Part shown: positions 15,589 to 24,340 of the stretch, in pieces
How positions within the stretch are numbered: position 1 is the first letter of the stretch
Layout: each line of letters opens with the position of its first letter
Source: an uncultured Chloroflexota bacterium
Lineage (GTDB): Bacteria; Chloroflexota; Chloroflexia; Thermomicrobiales; UBA6265
Assembly (NCBI GenBank): GCA_937901745.1
Contig: CALGSZ010000154.1
Location: 1 to 34,365 of the forward strand
Length of the DNA stretch: 34,365 nt
Direction: 5' to 3'
Translations under genes and position numbers: made by a program
The notes under the pieces: generated by a model
The model's database searches: none
Told to the model about the DNA's origin: nothing
The model's input: the letters and a program-made list of their open reading frames with translations, nothing else

Positions 15589-15700
15589 TCACGCTCACGA
15601 GAGCGACGTCTCGTCCTGAGCCAACGGGCGGGCCGCAACTGGACTCGCCCAATTACTTGACCGCGATTGTCGCGCGCTTGCGATAGGCGGCGAGCGGCGC
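15589..15700. other. Convergent intergenic region
   Basis: These 112 bp separate convergent genes. A short hairpin ACGAGA-GCGACG-TCTCGT (15597-15614) lies just past the hydrolase stop and could help end transcription. No T tract or other feature is seen. Confidence 0.3.
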
Positions 15701-18700
15701 TCAGTCTCTCTGGGTAATCGGCAGATACGTAAGGGAGACGTTCCGGAAGGCAACGTCGCCGGTGCCGAGGTTCGTCAGGGCGACCCGCACCGTGACGGTC
15801 TCCGCCGGACACCAAGCCGCTGTCCGCCGTAGTAGCCAAGTATCGGGCGGCGGGGGCGTCGCTGGCGCCTCGGATGCGCTCTCGAGTATCGGCTCGCCGC
15901 TCGTGTCCAGGCACGAGACTGACAACTGGACCCTGTTCGCGGGGAGCGCCGTCTGCGTCTCGCCGCTGAAGGTGTACAAGCCTTCGCCTTGTGCCGGGAT
16001 GTCCCGCATGACGGTCGTGCCCAGGAGCGCGTTGTTTGTCACCGTCAGCCGGTTGCCGGCCTCATCCGGACTCACCGTGATGCCGGTCTCCGGTCGCGCC
16101 CATCCCTTGGCCTCGTCCGCGAATTGACCGTTGATCTCCAAGTCAGACCCGATCTTCGCGCCCGGCCGGGCATAGAGGTCGAGCCAGATGCGGTAGCGCT
16201 GATCATCATAGAGCTTGCGGAAGATGCGCGTATAACCCGCGGCTTGGAACGCGGCGTGGACCTCCCGCTCGCCCGTGCGCGGGGGGTAGAGATACCAGAC
16301 GACGTCGTAGGTCGGATCGTCGGCCGGCAGCGCCTCGGCGAGCTTGCCAGCGGCGAGGTCTTGCCGCGTCAGGCCAACCTCTGGCAGCACGCCGTTCGAG
16401 AGAAGCTCTTCCAGCGCGCCGTCGCGGATGGTGACGTGCCGGAGGTTGTCGAGAAGCCCTGGCTCGTAGACATCAATCAAGGTATCCGCCACCGCTCCGT
16501 AGGAGTACGTCACGAGCGGCATGCCGAGCGGCGCGACGGTGGCCACGTCGGCCGCCGCGGTTCGCCACTCCTGCTTATGGGCGCCGCCGTAGATCGCACC
16601 GATGGTGACACCGGAGCCGAGCACCACGACGGCGAGGCTGCCAGCCGCGACCAAGAGCCAGTCGCGTCGCAGTCCGGCGCCGACAGCGGCTCCGGCGAGC
16701 AGCGCCCAGCCGAGCGTTGCGGTCAGGACGGTCCGCTCCGCGAAGCCGGGGCTGATTAGGCTGATCCAGATCGAGACGAGGATCGTCCCGGCGGAGAGGC
16801 AGCCGGCGATCAACAGCGAGCGGCGCCGCTGCTTCCAGAGCACCGCCACGCCGGATGCCAGGACCGCCACAACCGCGACGAGCAGTATGAGACGAAGCTG
16901 CGGCGCTCGGTTCCAGGGGGCCATGCTGGTCCCGCGGAAGTAGGAGCCATCGCCGGCCAGGCCGACGATCGAGAGGAGCGCGGTCCCGACCCGATCCGGC
17001 TGAATGCCGAGATAGCTCTCTCGCCTCGTTTCCTCGTTGGCCGAGCCGACCGTCGCGATCACCTGAGGCAGCCACGGGAGGTAGGCGATCCCCGCTGCGC
17101 CGATCGCGATCAGGAGTGGCCGGATCTGCCGTCCACGCTCGTATGCGATCAGCGCCAGTGGCACGGCTTGCGGGGCGAGTGCGTAGACCGCGCTGTAGTC
17201 GATGTACATCGCCAGGGCGCCGGCCGCGCCGTAGAGAGCAGCCCATCCCCAGTGTGGCCGCTGCCAGTAGGAGACGAGCGCCAGGTAGGTCAGCGTGATC
17301 AGGAAGACCAGGAGCGCGTACATCCGCGCTTCTTGCGAGTAATAGATGTGCAGCGGAGAGATGGCCAGGACGCCGGTCGCGACGACCGCGGCCCGCCGGT
17401 CGAGCAGCCGCGTCGCCAGGGCGTAGAAGACCGGCAGCGTCGCGATCGCGGAGACCACGCTGATGAGCCGGCCCGCCGTCGCGTCCGACGTTACTGAGGC
17501 CACCGCCTTGACGAGTGCAAAGAAGAGCGGCGGGTGCGGGCTATAGAACCCGTTGAAGCCGAGCACCGACGGCCACGACAGCCGCGAGTAGAGGACGGTA
17601 AATCCCTCATCCAGCCAGAGGCTGAGGTGATTGAGGTGGAAGATGCGCAGCGCCGCGCCGAGGCCGATAGCTCCGACCGTCAACACGAGCGCGGCGGTCC
17701 TAGTCAGGCCGCGGGGCAGTGTCCACGGGATCGCGGGCGCGTCGGTGGGCGCTGCCGGCGCCGGCGCTAGTGCCGGCTGGCCATTGCTGCTGACCGTACC
17801 CAAGGCAGCCGAGGGATGCGCGCCGGCGAGGGCCGCGGGCTGCATCTTCAGCGCGGGTATGAGACGCCAGCCGAGAAGCTCCGCGACGAGCACCGAGATC
17901 AAAATGAAGCCAAGCGGGTGAACGTGGAGCAGATATCGCTCCTCGGAGCCGGACGTGAAGGCGGCTACCAGCGCGATCGGCAGCCAGTAGAGCAGCAGGA
18001 TGAGCCCGACGACCATGCGCCGAGCGGACTCGCCACGGATGTTCGCGCTCCCGAGGAGATAGCGGCCTGCAAGCAGCGCCGAGATGCCGACGATGACCGT
18101 GGGCATCACGCTCTCGAGCGCCGTGCGCCGGAACAGCAAGACCCACGATTCGATGTTGGGATGGAGGATTTGGCTGAAGGAGATGAAGTAATCCCCGACG
18201 AACGAGACGCCTGGCAGGGACTCAGTCACGGCCTTGTCGGGCGGATCGACGAGCTGGTTAAGGAGCAGCAGGGTGAAGGGCGCGCCGAGGCAGGCGCCGA
18301 GCGCGATGCTCAGGTCTCGCCGGCGCGTCCGCAAATCCCGGCCGTGCACGATCAGCGCGCCGAGGGCCATCGCCGGCCAGAAGAGGAGCACCGCGATGTG
18401 GGTAAACACCGTCACCCAGAATACGGCGACCATACCTCGCAATATGCGCGGCGACGGCTCGAAGAGCGCCCGGATGTAGAGCCACAGGAGCAGGATCGAG
18501 AAGCACTGGAGAAGCGCGTACATCCGGACATAGGAGCTCCAGCGGGCGCTGGTCGGATCGAGCGCTAGGAACAGCGCGGCCAGGAGGCCCGCGACGGCGC
18601 TCCCTGTCACTTGGCGGGCGAGGAAGAACAACAGGACGACGGCGAGCGTGCCCGCGACGACGCTCGGAAAGCGCAACGTGCTGAGATGATCGATGTCGCC

Positions 18701-19150
18701 GTAGCCGGCCCAGAAGAAAGGCGCGAGGAGGTAGGAGAGCGTGCCGCCCTGGAGGTAGAGCGTGCCGGAGGGAAAGATTGGTACGCCCTTCTCCGAGACT
18801 TCTTTCGCCGCCATGATGCTCGCCGCCTCGTCGACGTGCGACGAGAGATGCTGGGAATTGGTGAAGCGGATGAGGAATGCGAGCGCGGCGATGGCGATGA
18901 GTACGGCCGGCGCCCAGGAACGAGGATGTTGCTCTTCCTCGACGGGCTCCAGTCCGTTTGACTCTGGCAATGGCTCCACCGGCGCCACTGGTGGAGCGAT
19001 CTCCACCGTCCGCTGGAGGTGCTGGGTATCGACGTCCTCTCGGATCACTCGGCCACTATCGCTTCTCACGCCCTGCGCTGCAAAAGGGAAGACCCGTCGC
19101 CGGCTGGCGACCGTCCGGCGATGCCGATTGGCGATTGACTCCATGTCCAT
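15701..19150 (-). CDS. Tandem two-module GT39-like (GT-C) membrane glycosyltransferase with C-terminal beta-rich domain
   Basis: This 1149-residue protein contains two GT-C glycosyltransferase modules in one chain; related enzymes are normally 450-700 residues with one module. Module 1 spans about 80-430 and module 2 about 483-860. Each has the Asp-Glu catalytic loop after the first membrane span (D107-E108 in SSHVDEA, D514-E515 in SLWLDEG). Each also has a later RMYALL element (209-214 and 609-614). An Ala/Pro-rich linker (about 435-478) joins them. After module 2 come an outer soluble domain (about 860-995) and a beta-rich, carbohydrate-binding-like domain (about 1003-1144, with four Cys-Thr/Trp positions near its end). 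It likely transfers sugars from polyprenyl phosphate outside the membrane. The start at 19150 is uncertain: no ribosome-binding site is seen, and an ATG two codons later is possible. It is monocistronic. Confidence 0.85.
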   Translation of the reverse strand: MDMESIANRHRRTVASRRRVFPFAAQGVRSDSGRVIREDVDTQHLQRTVEIAPPVAPVEPLPESNGLEPVEEEQHPRSWAPAVLIAIAALAFLIRFTNSQHLSSHVDEAASIMAAKEVSEKGVPIFPSGTLYLQGGTLSYLLAPFFWAGYGDIDHLSTLRFPSVVAGTLAVVLLFFLARQVTGSAVAGLLAALFLALDPTSARWSSYVRMYALLQCFSILLLWLYIRALFEPSPRILRGMVAVFWVTVFTHIAVLLFWPAMALGALIVHGRDLRTRRRDLSIALGACLGAPFTLLLLNQLVDPPDKAVTESLPGVSFVGDYFISFSQILHPNIESWVLLFRRTALESVMPTVIVGISALLAGRYLLGSANIRGESARRMVVGLILLLYWLPIALVAAFTSGSEERYLLHVHPLGFILISVLVAELLGWRLIPALKMQPAALAGAHPSAALGTVSSNGQPALAPAPAAPTDAPAIPWTLPRGLTRTAALVLTVGAIGLGAALRIFHLNHLSLWLDEGFTVLYSRLSWPSVLGFNGFYSPHPPLFFALVKAVASVTSDATAGRLISVVSAIATLPVFYALATRLLDRRAAVVATGVLAISPLHIYYSQEARMYALLVFLITLTYLALVSYWQRPHWGWAALYGAAGALAMYIDYSAVYALAPQAVPLALIAYERGRQIRPLLIAIGAAGIAYLPWLPQVIATVGSANEETRRESYLGIQPDRVGTALLSIVGLAGDGSYFRGTSMAPWNRAPQLRLILLVAVVAVLASGVAVLWKQRRRSLLIAGCLSAGTILVSIWISLISPGFAERTVLTATLGWALLAGAAVGAGLRRDWLLVAAGSLAVVVLGSGVTIGAIYGGAHKQEWRTAAADVATVAPLGMPLVTYSYGAVADTLIDVYEPGLLDNLRHVTIRDGALEELLSNGVLPEVGLTRQDLAAGKLAEALPADDPTYDVVWYLYPPRTGEREVHAAFQAAGYTRIFRKLYDDQRYRIWLDLYARPGAKIGSDLEINGQFADEAKGWARPETGITVSPDEAGNRLTVTNNALLGTTVMRDIPAQGEGLYTFSGETQTALPANRVQLSVSCLDTSGEPILESASEAPATPPPPDTWLLRRTAAWCPAETVTVRVALTNLGTGDVAFRNVSLTYLPITQRD

Positions 19151-19458
19151 GATGGGGGAAACGGTTCACCGGGCTGCAGCGCGTGCGTGAGCTACCGGTA
19201 ACGACTCCCCTTCCGGCGGGCATTGTAGCGGAAGTGCATAGTGGCAGACCGCCTGGCGGCAGGTGGCAGGGATTCGAATTGCTCCTGGAAATCGTTGCTA
19301 TGGATCGTTGAGATCGGGGTGACCGAACGTCAACGTCTATCCTGGTGGACAACTAGCCGCAAACCGTCGAATCACGCAATTCACATATTGAAGGCCGGTC
19401 CAGTTGCTCAGTAAGGCTGGACCGGCCTTCAATTGCGTCCGGAATGTCTCCACGGCGA
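19151..19458. other. Intergenic region upstream of the tandem glycosyltransferase gene
   Basis: The left part (19151-19386) should hold the minus-strand promoter of the glycosyltransferase gene. A good -10 (TACAAT on the minus strand) lies at 19222-19227, without a clear -35, giving a leader of about 65 nt. The right part is the strong hairpin at 19387-19433. I see no gene or RNA in the rest. Confidence 0.4.
19387..19433 (-). terminator. Strong 17-bp hairpin downstream of the LuxR-type gene
   Basis: A perfect 17-bp stem (19387-19403 with 19417-19433, 13-nt loop) with core GGCCGGTCCAG starts 26 nt past the stop codon of the LuxR-type gene. On the minus strand it is followed by an AT-rich stretch (TATGTGAATT) but no real T tract. 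It most likely ends the htrA-htrA-luxR transcript; its symmetry would also let it block readthrough from the other side. Confidence 0.7.
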
Positions 19459-20151
19459 CTAGATCGGCAGCAGGCCGCGCCGGGTGGCGATCATGACCGC
19501 CTCGGTCCGGCTGCTCGCACCAAGCTTGGCCAAGAGCGAGCCGACGTGGAACTTGACCGTGTGCTCGCTGATACCAAGCTGCCGGGCGATCGTCTTGTTC
19601 GGCAGCCCGGCCGCGACGAACTCGAGCACCTCGCGCTCGCGGGCTGTCAGTGGCTCGCCCGCGGTCGCTGTCGTCTCGGGGCCGAGGCGGGCATGTGCAT
19701 GGATGCCGGCTTCGATCAGGAGTGCCGGCTCGATCACCGTCAATCCGCTCGCCACGCCCCGCACCGCTGCCACGAGGGTCGTTGCGTCAACGTCTTGCGT
19801 CAGATATGCCACCGGGCTCGTTCCCAGCCCAGGGCCGTCGACGGCAGGATTGCCGCCGACGAGCACCAGCGGCGTGCCAGGATACGCCTCCTCCAATGTG
19901 GAGATCACCTCTGGCTCGACGCTTTGGACATCAGCCACTATGGCATCCGGCCGCTCGGCGTTGGCTTCGGACAGCGTTGGCAGCCCTGGCCCCGGCGTCA
20001 CGGAGACCGGCTCGATGTCGCGCTCGCGCGCGAGCAGCGCCGCCAGACCCGCGCGGACCGCTGGATAGCCTGCCACGACATGGACGCGCAGCGCTCGGCC
20101 CGCCGGGTCGGCGGCGTTCTGAAGCGTGGTCTCCGTTGCTCTATCGCTCAT
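19459..20151 (-). CDS. LuxR/NarL-type regulator with a degenerate receiver domain
   Basis: The 230-residue protein has an N-terminal receiver-like domain (about 20-135) and a C-terminal LuxR-type helix-turn-helix (about 160-225, LTAREREVLEFVAAGLPNK then ISEHTVKFHVGSLLAKLG). In the receiver half, the acidic pair that normally binds magnesium is replaced (VVAGYP where VVDDHP is expected), and the conserved Lys near the end reads Gln (YLTQD). An Asp in VADVQ near the phosphorylation position remains. Phosphorylation-dependent control is therefore doubtful. ATG at 20151 overlaps the upstream protease stop (ATGA), which favours it; an ATG 9 nt earlier (20160) is possible. It is the last gene of the unit with two HtrA-like proteases, and no histidine kinase is nearby. 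It may respond to the proteases or to a protein partner instead. Confidence 0.87.
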   Translation of the reverse strand: MSDRATETTLQNAADPAGRALRVHVVAGYPAVRAGLAALLARERDIEPVSVTPGPGLPTLSEANAERPDAIVADVQSVEPEVISTLEEAYPGTPLVLVGGNPAVDGPGLGTSPVAYLTQDVDATTLVAAVRGVASGLTVIEPALLIEAGIHAHARLGPETTATAGEPLTAREREVLEFVAAGLPNKTIARQLGISEHTVKFHVGSLLAKLGASSRTEAVMIATRRGLLPI

Positions 20152-21044
20152 CCCGACCATTGCCGCTCGGTCGGCACCACGACGAACTCGCGTAGCTCCC
20201 CTCCACGTAGCACCCGGATCGTTACCGCCTCTCCGGGCGCGAGGCGGAGCAGGGCCGCCGGGACCGATTCTTGATCGGTCACAATCGTCTCCCCGATCGC
20301 CACGATCACATCTCCGACCAGCAAGCCCGCGCGGTCGGCCGGAGCCCCGTCCACGATCTCCAAGAGGAGCAGGCCTGCCGGATAATCCTGCCCACGGAGC
20401 GCGACGACGACACCGTTCACGCCGATGTAGGCGATTCTCCCGCCTGGGCGCTCGCCGGCGACGAAGCGCTCGACTGCCTGGCTTGGCACCGCGAGGGATA
20501 GCCTGCCGGCGACCATCGTGTTGATCCCGATCACGCGCCCGTGGGCGTCGACCAGGGGGCCGCCGGAGTTGCCCGGCGCGAGCATTACATCTGACTGGAG
20601 CAAGTCGCCTGCCCGCGGGCCGCGCTCGGTCGCCATCTGCCCAGCGGCTACGACGATTCCTGCCGAAACCGCGTCACGAAATCCAAACGGGTGGCCGACC
20701 GCGATGGCGAGCTGACCGGGCCGCACCGTCGTCGAATCGCCGATTTCGGCCGCGGGGAGTCCCTCGGCTGGAACCTGGACGACTGCCACATCCCGCCGAG
20801 GGTGTCGAGCGACGACCTCTCCAGGGAAGCGCCGGCCATCGCTGAGGCTGACATTGACCCGCCGGTCGAGGCCGACGACGTGCCGATTCGTCACGATCCG
20901 TCCATCGGCGCGCCAGATGACACCCGCCCCGTTCCCACCGTGGCGATCGATGAGCACGACCGACTCGCGTACTTTCCGCGCGATATCCACGATCTCCGCT
21001 GAGAGCGTCTCGCCAAGGACACTCTGCTCAAGGAGCGATTCCAT
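20148..21044 (-). CDS. HtrA/DegP-like serine protease (S1C) with PDZ domain, no signal peptide
   Basis: The 298-residue protein has a trypsin-like domain (about 25-195) with an intact triad: His55 in VTNRHVV, Asp85 in RRDVAVVQV and Ser160 in APGNSGGPLVD. A PDZ domain follows (about 205-290, with GAPADRAGLLVGDVIVAIG). DegP-type proteases normally degrade misfolded exported proteins, but no signal peptide or membrane span is visible here, so it is probably cytoplasmic. The ATG at 21044 is chosen because homology begins just after it and an AAGGA lies about 11 nt upstream; the frame upstream to 21125 overlaps the preceding gene and looks non-coding. It is the second of two related protease genes, 55 nt after the first, and its stop overlaps the regulator start. 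Confidence 0.87.
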   Translation of the reverse strand: MESLLEQSVLGETLSAEIVDIARKVRESVVLIDRHGGNGAGVIWRADGRIVTNRHVVGLDRRVNVSLSDGRRFPGEVVARHPRRDVAVVQVPAEGLPAAEIGDSTTVRPGQLAIAVGHPFGFRDAVSAGIVVAAGQMATERGPRAGDLLQSDVMLAPGNSGGPLVDAHGRVIGINTMVAGRLSLAVPSQAVERFVAGERPGGRIAYIGVNGVVVALRGQDYPAGLLLLEIVDGAPADRAGLLVGDVIVAIGETIVTDQESVPAALLRLAPGEAVTIRVLRGGELREFVVVPTERQWSG

Positions 21045-21099
21045 TGGTTGCCGTTTCCTTCTATGAACTTTGTGCTGGCGTCGCCTCGATGGCGCGGCG

Positions 21100-22035
21100 T
21101 TAGCGGCGGCCGTTCCGCTCGCCAATCGTCACGTGCACGTCCTGCACCACGCCGCCTCGTATCAACCGAATCGGCACCGCGCGGCCAACGATGTCGCCCG
21201 ACAGCTTGTCCTGCAGCTCTTCGACGCTCCCGACTGGCTCACCGTTGATCGCCACGATGATGTCGCCCTGCATTAGGCCATCCCGCTCGGCTGGGCCTTC
21301 GGGATCGAGGCTGACGACGACGAGGCCCCGCTCCTGGGATACGCCGATTGCTTGGGTTAGGCGGGGATTGAGCGCGACCGCTTGCGCTCCGATGCCCAGG
21401 TAGCCGCGCTGAATCTTGCCGTGGGTCTGTAGCGCCGCCACGATCGCGTCGATCGCCGCGGTCGGGATCGTCAGTCCGCCGCCTCGTCCGAGCATCGAGG
21501 TGTTCATGCCAAGCACTTGCCCGGCGCCGTCAATCAGCGGTCCGCCCGAGAAGCCGGGCAGCATCGCGACATCCGCGCGGATGTAGCCTTCGACGTGGCT
21601 GCCCCGGTGGGTTCGCCACACGCCGCCGACGGAGCTGATGACGCCGAACGAGGCCATTGGGCCGCTGGGACCTGGCCGGCCGACCGCTAGCACGAGGTTG
21701 CCGGGTCGGACCGTGGCGGTAGAGCGTGCCGGTGGCGTCAGGCCGCTGACCTGCGCTCTCAGCAGGGCGACATCGCTGCCTGGATCACGGCCAATCAATG
21801 TCGCGGGGACCGTGCGTCCATCCGGCAGTCCAATGGTGATGTCATCCGGCTGCTCGATGATGTGGTGTGCGGTTACGATCAGGCCGTCCTCACTCCAGAT
21901 GATTCCCGTCCCTGGCAAGCGCTGTCGCGAATAGACTGTCACCGTGCCCGCGCCAGCGCGCTCGACCGCTGCCGCCAGCTCATCTGAGAGGCGAGTCAGC
22001 ATCCCTGCGCCCGTCTCTTGAACCGTCTCGCTCAT
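21100..22035 (-). CDS. HtrA/DegP-like serine protease (S1C) with PDZ domain, no signal peptide (first copy)
   Basis: The 311-residue protein has the same layout as its downstream neighbour: a protease domain with His58 in TAHHII, Asp88 in GSDVALL and Ser163 in LPGFSGGPLID, then a PDZ domain (about 212-305, with GPAERDGLMQGDIIVAINGEP). All catalytic residues are present. No signal peptide or membrane anchor is seen; the N-terminus is a charged helix (about 10-27). The ATG at 22035 has AAAGGA 9 nt upstream. The two proteases are clearly diverged (different oxyanion-loop sequences), so this is an old duplication rather than a recent copy. It opens a three-gene unit with the LuxR-type gene. Substrates are unknown. 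Confidence 0.87.
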   Translation of the reverse strand: MSETVQETGAGMLTRLSDELAAAVERAGAGTVTVYSRQRLPGTGIIWSEDGLIVTAHHIIEQPDDITIGLPDGRTVPATLIGRDPGSDVALLRAQVSGLTPPARSTATVRPGNLVLAVGRPGPSGPMASFGVISSVGGVWRTHRGSHVEGYIRADVAMLPGFSGGPLIDGAGQVLGMNTSMLGRGGGLTIPTAAIDAIVAALQTHGKIQRGYLGIGAQAVALNPRLTQAIGVSQERGLVVVSLDPEGPAERDGLMQGDIIVAINGEPVGSVEELQDKLSGDIVGRAVPIRLIRGGVVQDVHVTIGERNGRR

Positions 22036-22306
22036 GATTTGCGTCCTTTCCTCTGAGGTGCTTCGATGCTTGGCGCAGCCGGTGCGCCTCTCGTTGTTCG
22101 TAGACTAACGCTGGCGGAATCGCCGGCCATCCCCCGAGTGATGAGCCGGCAGCCTAGCCATCCGAGTAGGTGTGCATCAGCGCGCCCTGGCAACCGCTCT
22201 GCCTGCCATAATTCCCACTGACACGCGAGGGGCGTGCCGCCAACGCTCGCCGGCTGACCAGCAGTTGGTTGGCCCAGCGACGTTGGGACAAGGCTAGGAG
22301 GAAACG
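22036..22306. other. Divergent intergenic region between the protease unit and the DUF4342 gene
   Basis: These 271 bp must hold both promoters. A CATAAT at 22208-22213 could be the -10 of the plus-strand gene, giving a leader of about 90 nt, but no matching -35 is seen. I find no heat-shock CIRCE element and no RNA gene. Confidence 0.35.
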
Positions 22307-22627
22307 ATGTCCGACAAAGTCTCGCGGGAGACCTTCAAGGTTCAAGGTGGACAGCTCCTGGACAAGGTCAAGGAGCTGATCCACGAAGGGAACGTCCGAC
22401 GCGTCGTCATCAAGCAGGGTGACCGTGTCGTCGTCGAATTCCCAGTTACGATCGGAGCCGTCGGCGCGCTGCTCGCGCCGTGGCTCGCGGCCGCGGGTGC
22501 CCTCGCCGCGCTGCTCACGGAGTGCTCGATCGAGGTCGAGCGCGTCCAGGATGAGGGGACCACATCGGGTGAGTCGGCAATCCCAGCCACGACTGAAAGC
22601 GCTGGCGGGGGAGGACCGACCTCATAG
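22307..22627 (+). CDS. DUF4342 domain protein
   Basis: The 106-residue protein matches the DUF4342 family along residues 1-80: GGQLLDKVKELIHEGNVRRV (14-33), then VEFPVTIGAVGALLAPWLAA (43-62), a hydrophobic helix pair, and the end motif ECSIEVERV (72-80). The remaining tail is Ser/Thr/Gly-rich and variable. The hydrophobic segment (about 46-70) could be a membrane hairpin or a buried helix. A perfect AGGAGG precedes the ATG at 22307. The family is widespread in Firmicutes and Chloroflexota and has no known function. The gene heads the plus-strand block and is divergent from the protease unit. Confidence 0.88.
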   Translation: MSDKVSRETFKVQGGQLLDKVKELIHEGNVRRVVIKQGDRVVVEFPVTIGAVGALLAPWLAAAGALAALLTECSIEVERVQDEGTTSGESAIPATTESAGGGGPTS

Positions 22628-22740
22628 CTCCGTAGTGGGTGGAACGTCGGGAGCGGTCGTGCCGCCGGGTGCGGCGCGCACGCTCCTGGCGGACCGGTCT
22701 GCAACCGTCGCGCCGCGTTGAACGGAGGGGGCCTGGTCGC

Positions 22741-23907
22741 GTGAAGATCGAAACGTTCGCTCTTGAGCGATGGATGACCCGTTGGGAAACCGAGGTCGAG
22801 TTCGATATCGCCGAGAGCGGGATCTACCCGATGTCCGTCGAGGAGTTGCTTGGCTTCCTCTCGCCAGACGAGCGCGATCAGGCGCTGGAGCGCTTGATCC
22901 AGATGCGGCTCGGCTACAGCGAGGCGCGCGGTACGCGAGAACTGCGCTCGGCCATCGCCGCGACGTATCGCGATACCAGTCCCGACGAGATTTTGGTGAC
23001 GACGGGAGCGATCGAGGCGAACTATCTCCTCTTCAACGTACTCCTCGATCCTGGCGATCATGTCGTTGCCGTCTATCCCGCCTACCAGCAGCTCTACAGC
23101 GTAGCGAGGGCGATTGGCTGCGATGTCACGCTCTGGCGCGTTGCGGAAGACGGTGGATTCCGCTTCGATCTTGATGAGCTGGAGCGACTCGTAACGCCGC
23201 GGACGAAGCTGATCGTCGTCAATTCGCCGCACAATCCGACCGGCGCCATCCTGTCGGCCGAGGAGTATCGGCGCATCTATGACCTCGCCGATTCGATCGG
23301 GGCGAGGGTGCTGTCGGACGAGGCGTACCGATGGTTGGACATTCCCGGCGGAGAGCCGCTCGCCCCGCCGATGCGCGACCTCGGGCCGCGCGCGATCAGC
23401 GTCGGCACCTTTTCGAAGCCTTTCGGATTGCCGGGCCTGCGAATCGGCTGGATCGCGGGACCGGCGGAGGTCGTCCAAGCCTGCTGGGAAGCGCGTGACT
23501 ACGTCTCGCTGTCTCCGGGCAAGCTCAACGACGCGCTGGCGACGATCGCCATCTCGCTGCGCGACCGGATCGTCGCTCGGAACCACGAGATCGTCTCGGC
23601 CAATCTCGAAACGGCCGATCGCTGGTTCGCCGAGCACGCCGACCTCGTTTCCTGGAGCCGGCCACGCGGCGGCCTGCTGGCGCTCTTGCGCTACGATCTC
23701 GACGTGCCATCGAATGATTTGGCCGATCGCCTGGCGGCGGAATGGAGCGTAATGCTCGCGCCAGGAGCCGCCTTCGGATACGAGGGTTACCTGCGCATCG
23801 GCGTTGGTCAGCGGCCGGATATCTTCGCGGAAGGGCTCCGTCGCGCCGGAGATTGCCTCGAGCAGCTGCAACGTCAGGGCGTCGGGCGGCGCTCGGTCGT
23901 GGCGTGA
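22741..23907 (+). CDS. PLP-dependent class I/II aminotransferase
   Basis: The 388-residue protein is a fold-type I aminotransferase. The cofactor residues are visible: N165 in NSPHNPTG, D193 and Y196 in SDEAYRW, the Schiff-base Lys226 in FSKPFGLPG, R234 just after it, and the substrate carboxylate Arg352 in YLRIGVG. The N-terminus (KIETFALERWMTRWE) resembles the subgroup that includes capreomycidine-synthase-like enzymes, so a role in modified amino-acid metabolism is possible, but no biosynthetic partners are nearby. The GTG at 22741 is chosen with GGAGGGGG about 9 nt upstream; the frame upstream of it looks non-coding. The gene is 113 nt after the DUF4342 gene. The amino donor and acceptor are unknown. 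Confidence 0.87.
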   Translation: MKIETFALERWMTRWETEVEFDIAESGIYPMSVEELLGFLSPDERDQALERLIQMRLGYSEARGTRELRSAIAATYRDTSPDEILVTTGAIEANYLLFNVLLDPGDHVVAVYPAYQQLYSVARAIGCDVTLWRVAEDGGFRFDLDELERLVTPRTKLIVVNSPHNPTGAILSAEEYRRIYDLADSIGARVLSDEAYRWLDIPGGEPLAPPMRDLGPRAISVGTFSKPFGLPGLRIGWIAGPAEVVQACWEARDYVSLSPGKLNDALATIAISLRDRIVARNHEIVSANLETADRWFAEHADLVSWSRPRGGLLALLRYDLDVPSNDLADRLAAEWSVMLAPGAAFGYEGYLRIGVGQRPDIFAEGLRRAGDCLEQLQRQGVGRRSVVA

Positions 23908-24010
23908 CTCAGCGGTAGCGGCGCGGCGAGCTCAACCAAGTTGGAGCGTGGCATGACCCGCCCCGGCACGCCGACCGGGAGCGGCAGCAGCGCACTTCTA
24001 AGGAGTACCG

Positions 24011-24295
24011 ATGGACGATCGCAACGAGCACCCGGCCGATGTCACGCTCCCGGTCGTCGTCTGGCGGAATCTCGCGGAAGATCTCTATGCCATCGCTGAG
24101 GCGATCGAAGCGCAGCTGGAGGCGATGGGATCTTCTGTCTCCGACGACTCCTACCTGACGCTGCGCTTTGAGCAGGAGGCCATTCACGCCGCCCTCGAAC
24201 TGATCGCCCGCGCTCAGCTCGGCGACGACACATTCGAGGCGCTCCAGGCCGATGCGGCCGCACAAGCCGAGGCCGCGGAAGACGAGGAGCCCTAA
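24011..24295 (+). CDS. Small acidic hypothetical protein, 94 aa
   Basis: I do not recognise this family. The ATG at 24011 has TAAGGAG 6 nt upstream, which supports it. The product is acidic and predicted to be mostly helical, with LAEDLYAIAEAIEAQLEAMG (20-39) as an amphipathic segment and an Ala/Glu/Asp-rich tail. No membrane span, Cys or metal motif is seen. It lies between the aminotransferase gene and the exporter genes on the same strand, 58 nt before the latter. No function can be inferred. Confidence 0.65.
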   Translation: MDDRNEHPADVTLPVVVWRNLAEDLYAIAEAIEAQLEAMGSSVSDDSYLTLRFEQEAIHAALELIARAQLGDDTFEALQADAAAQAEAAEDEEP

Positions 24296-24340
24296 CGGGG
24301 CACCTCCAACGTCGCCTCGCCGTCACACCTCCCATCCGAG

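Noticed and set aside
19056..19352. Possible small minus-strand protein overlapping the start of the tandem glycosyltransferase gene
   Set aside because: It overlaps the 5' end of a confident gene in another frame and has no ribosome-binding site or domain.
22342..23871. Minus-strand open frame of 509 codons opposite the aminotransferase and DUF4342 genes
   Set aside because: Its composition (Arg/Asp/Glu-rich) is that of a GC shadow, and both plus-strand genes have clear motifs and ribosome-binding sites.
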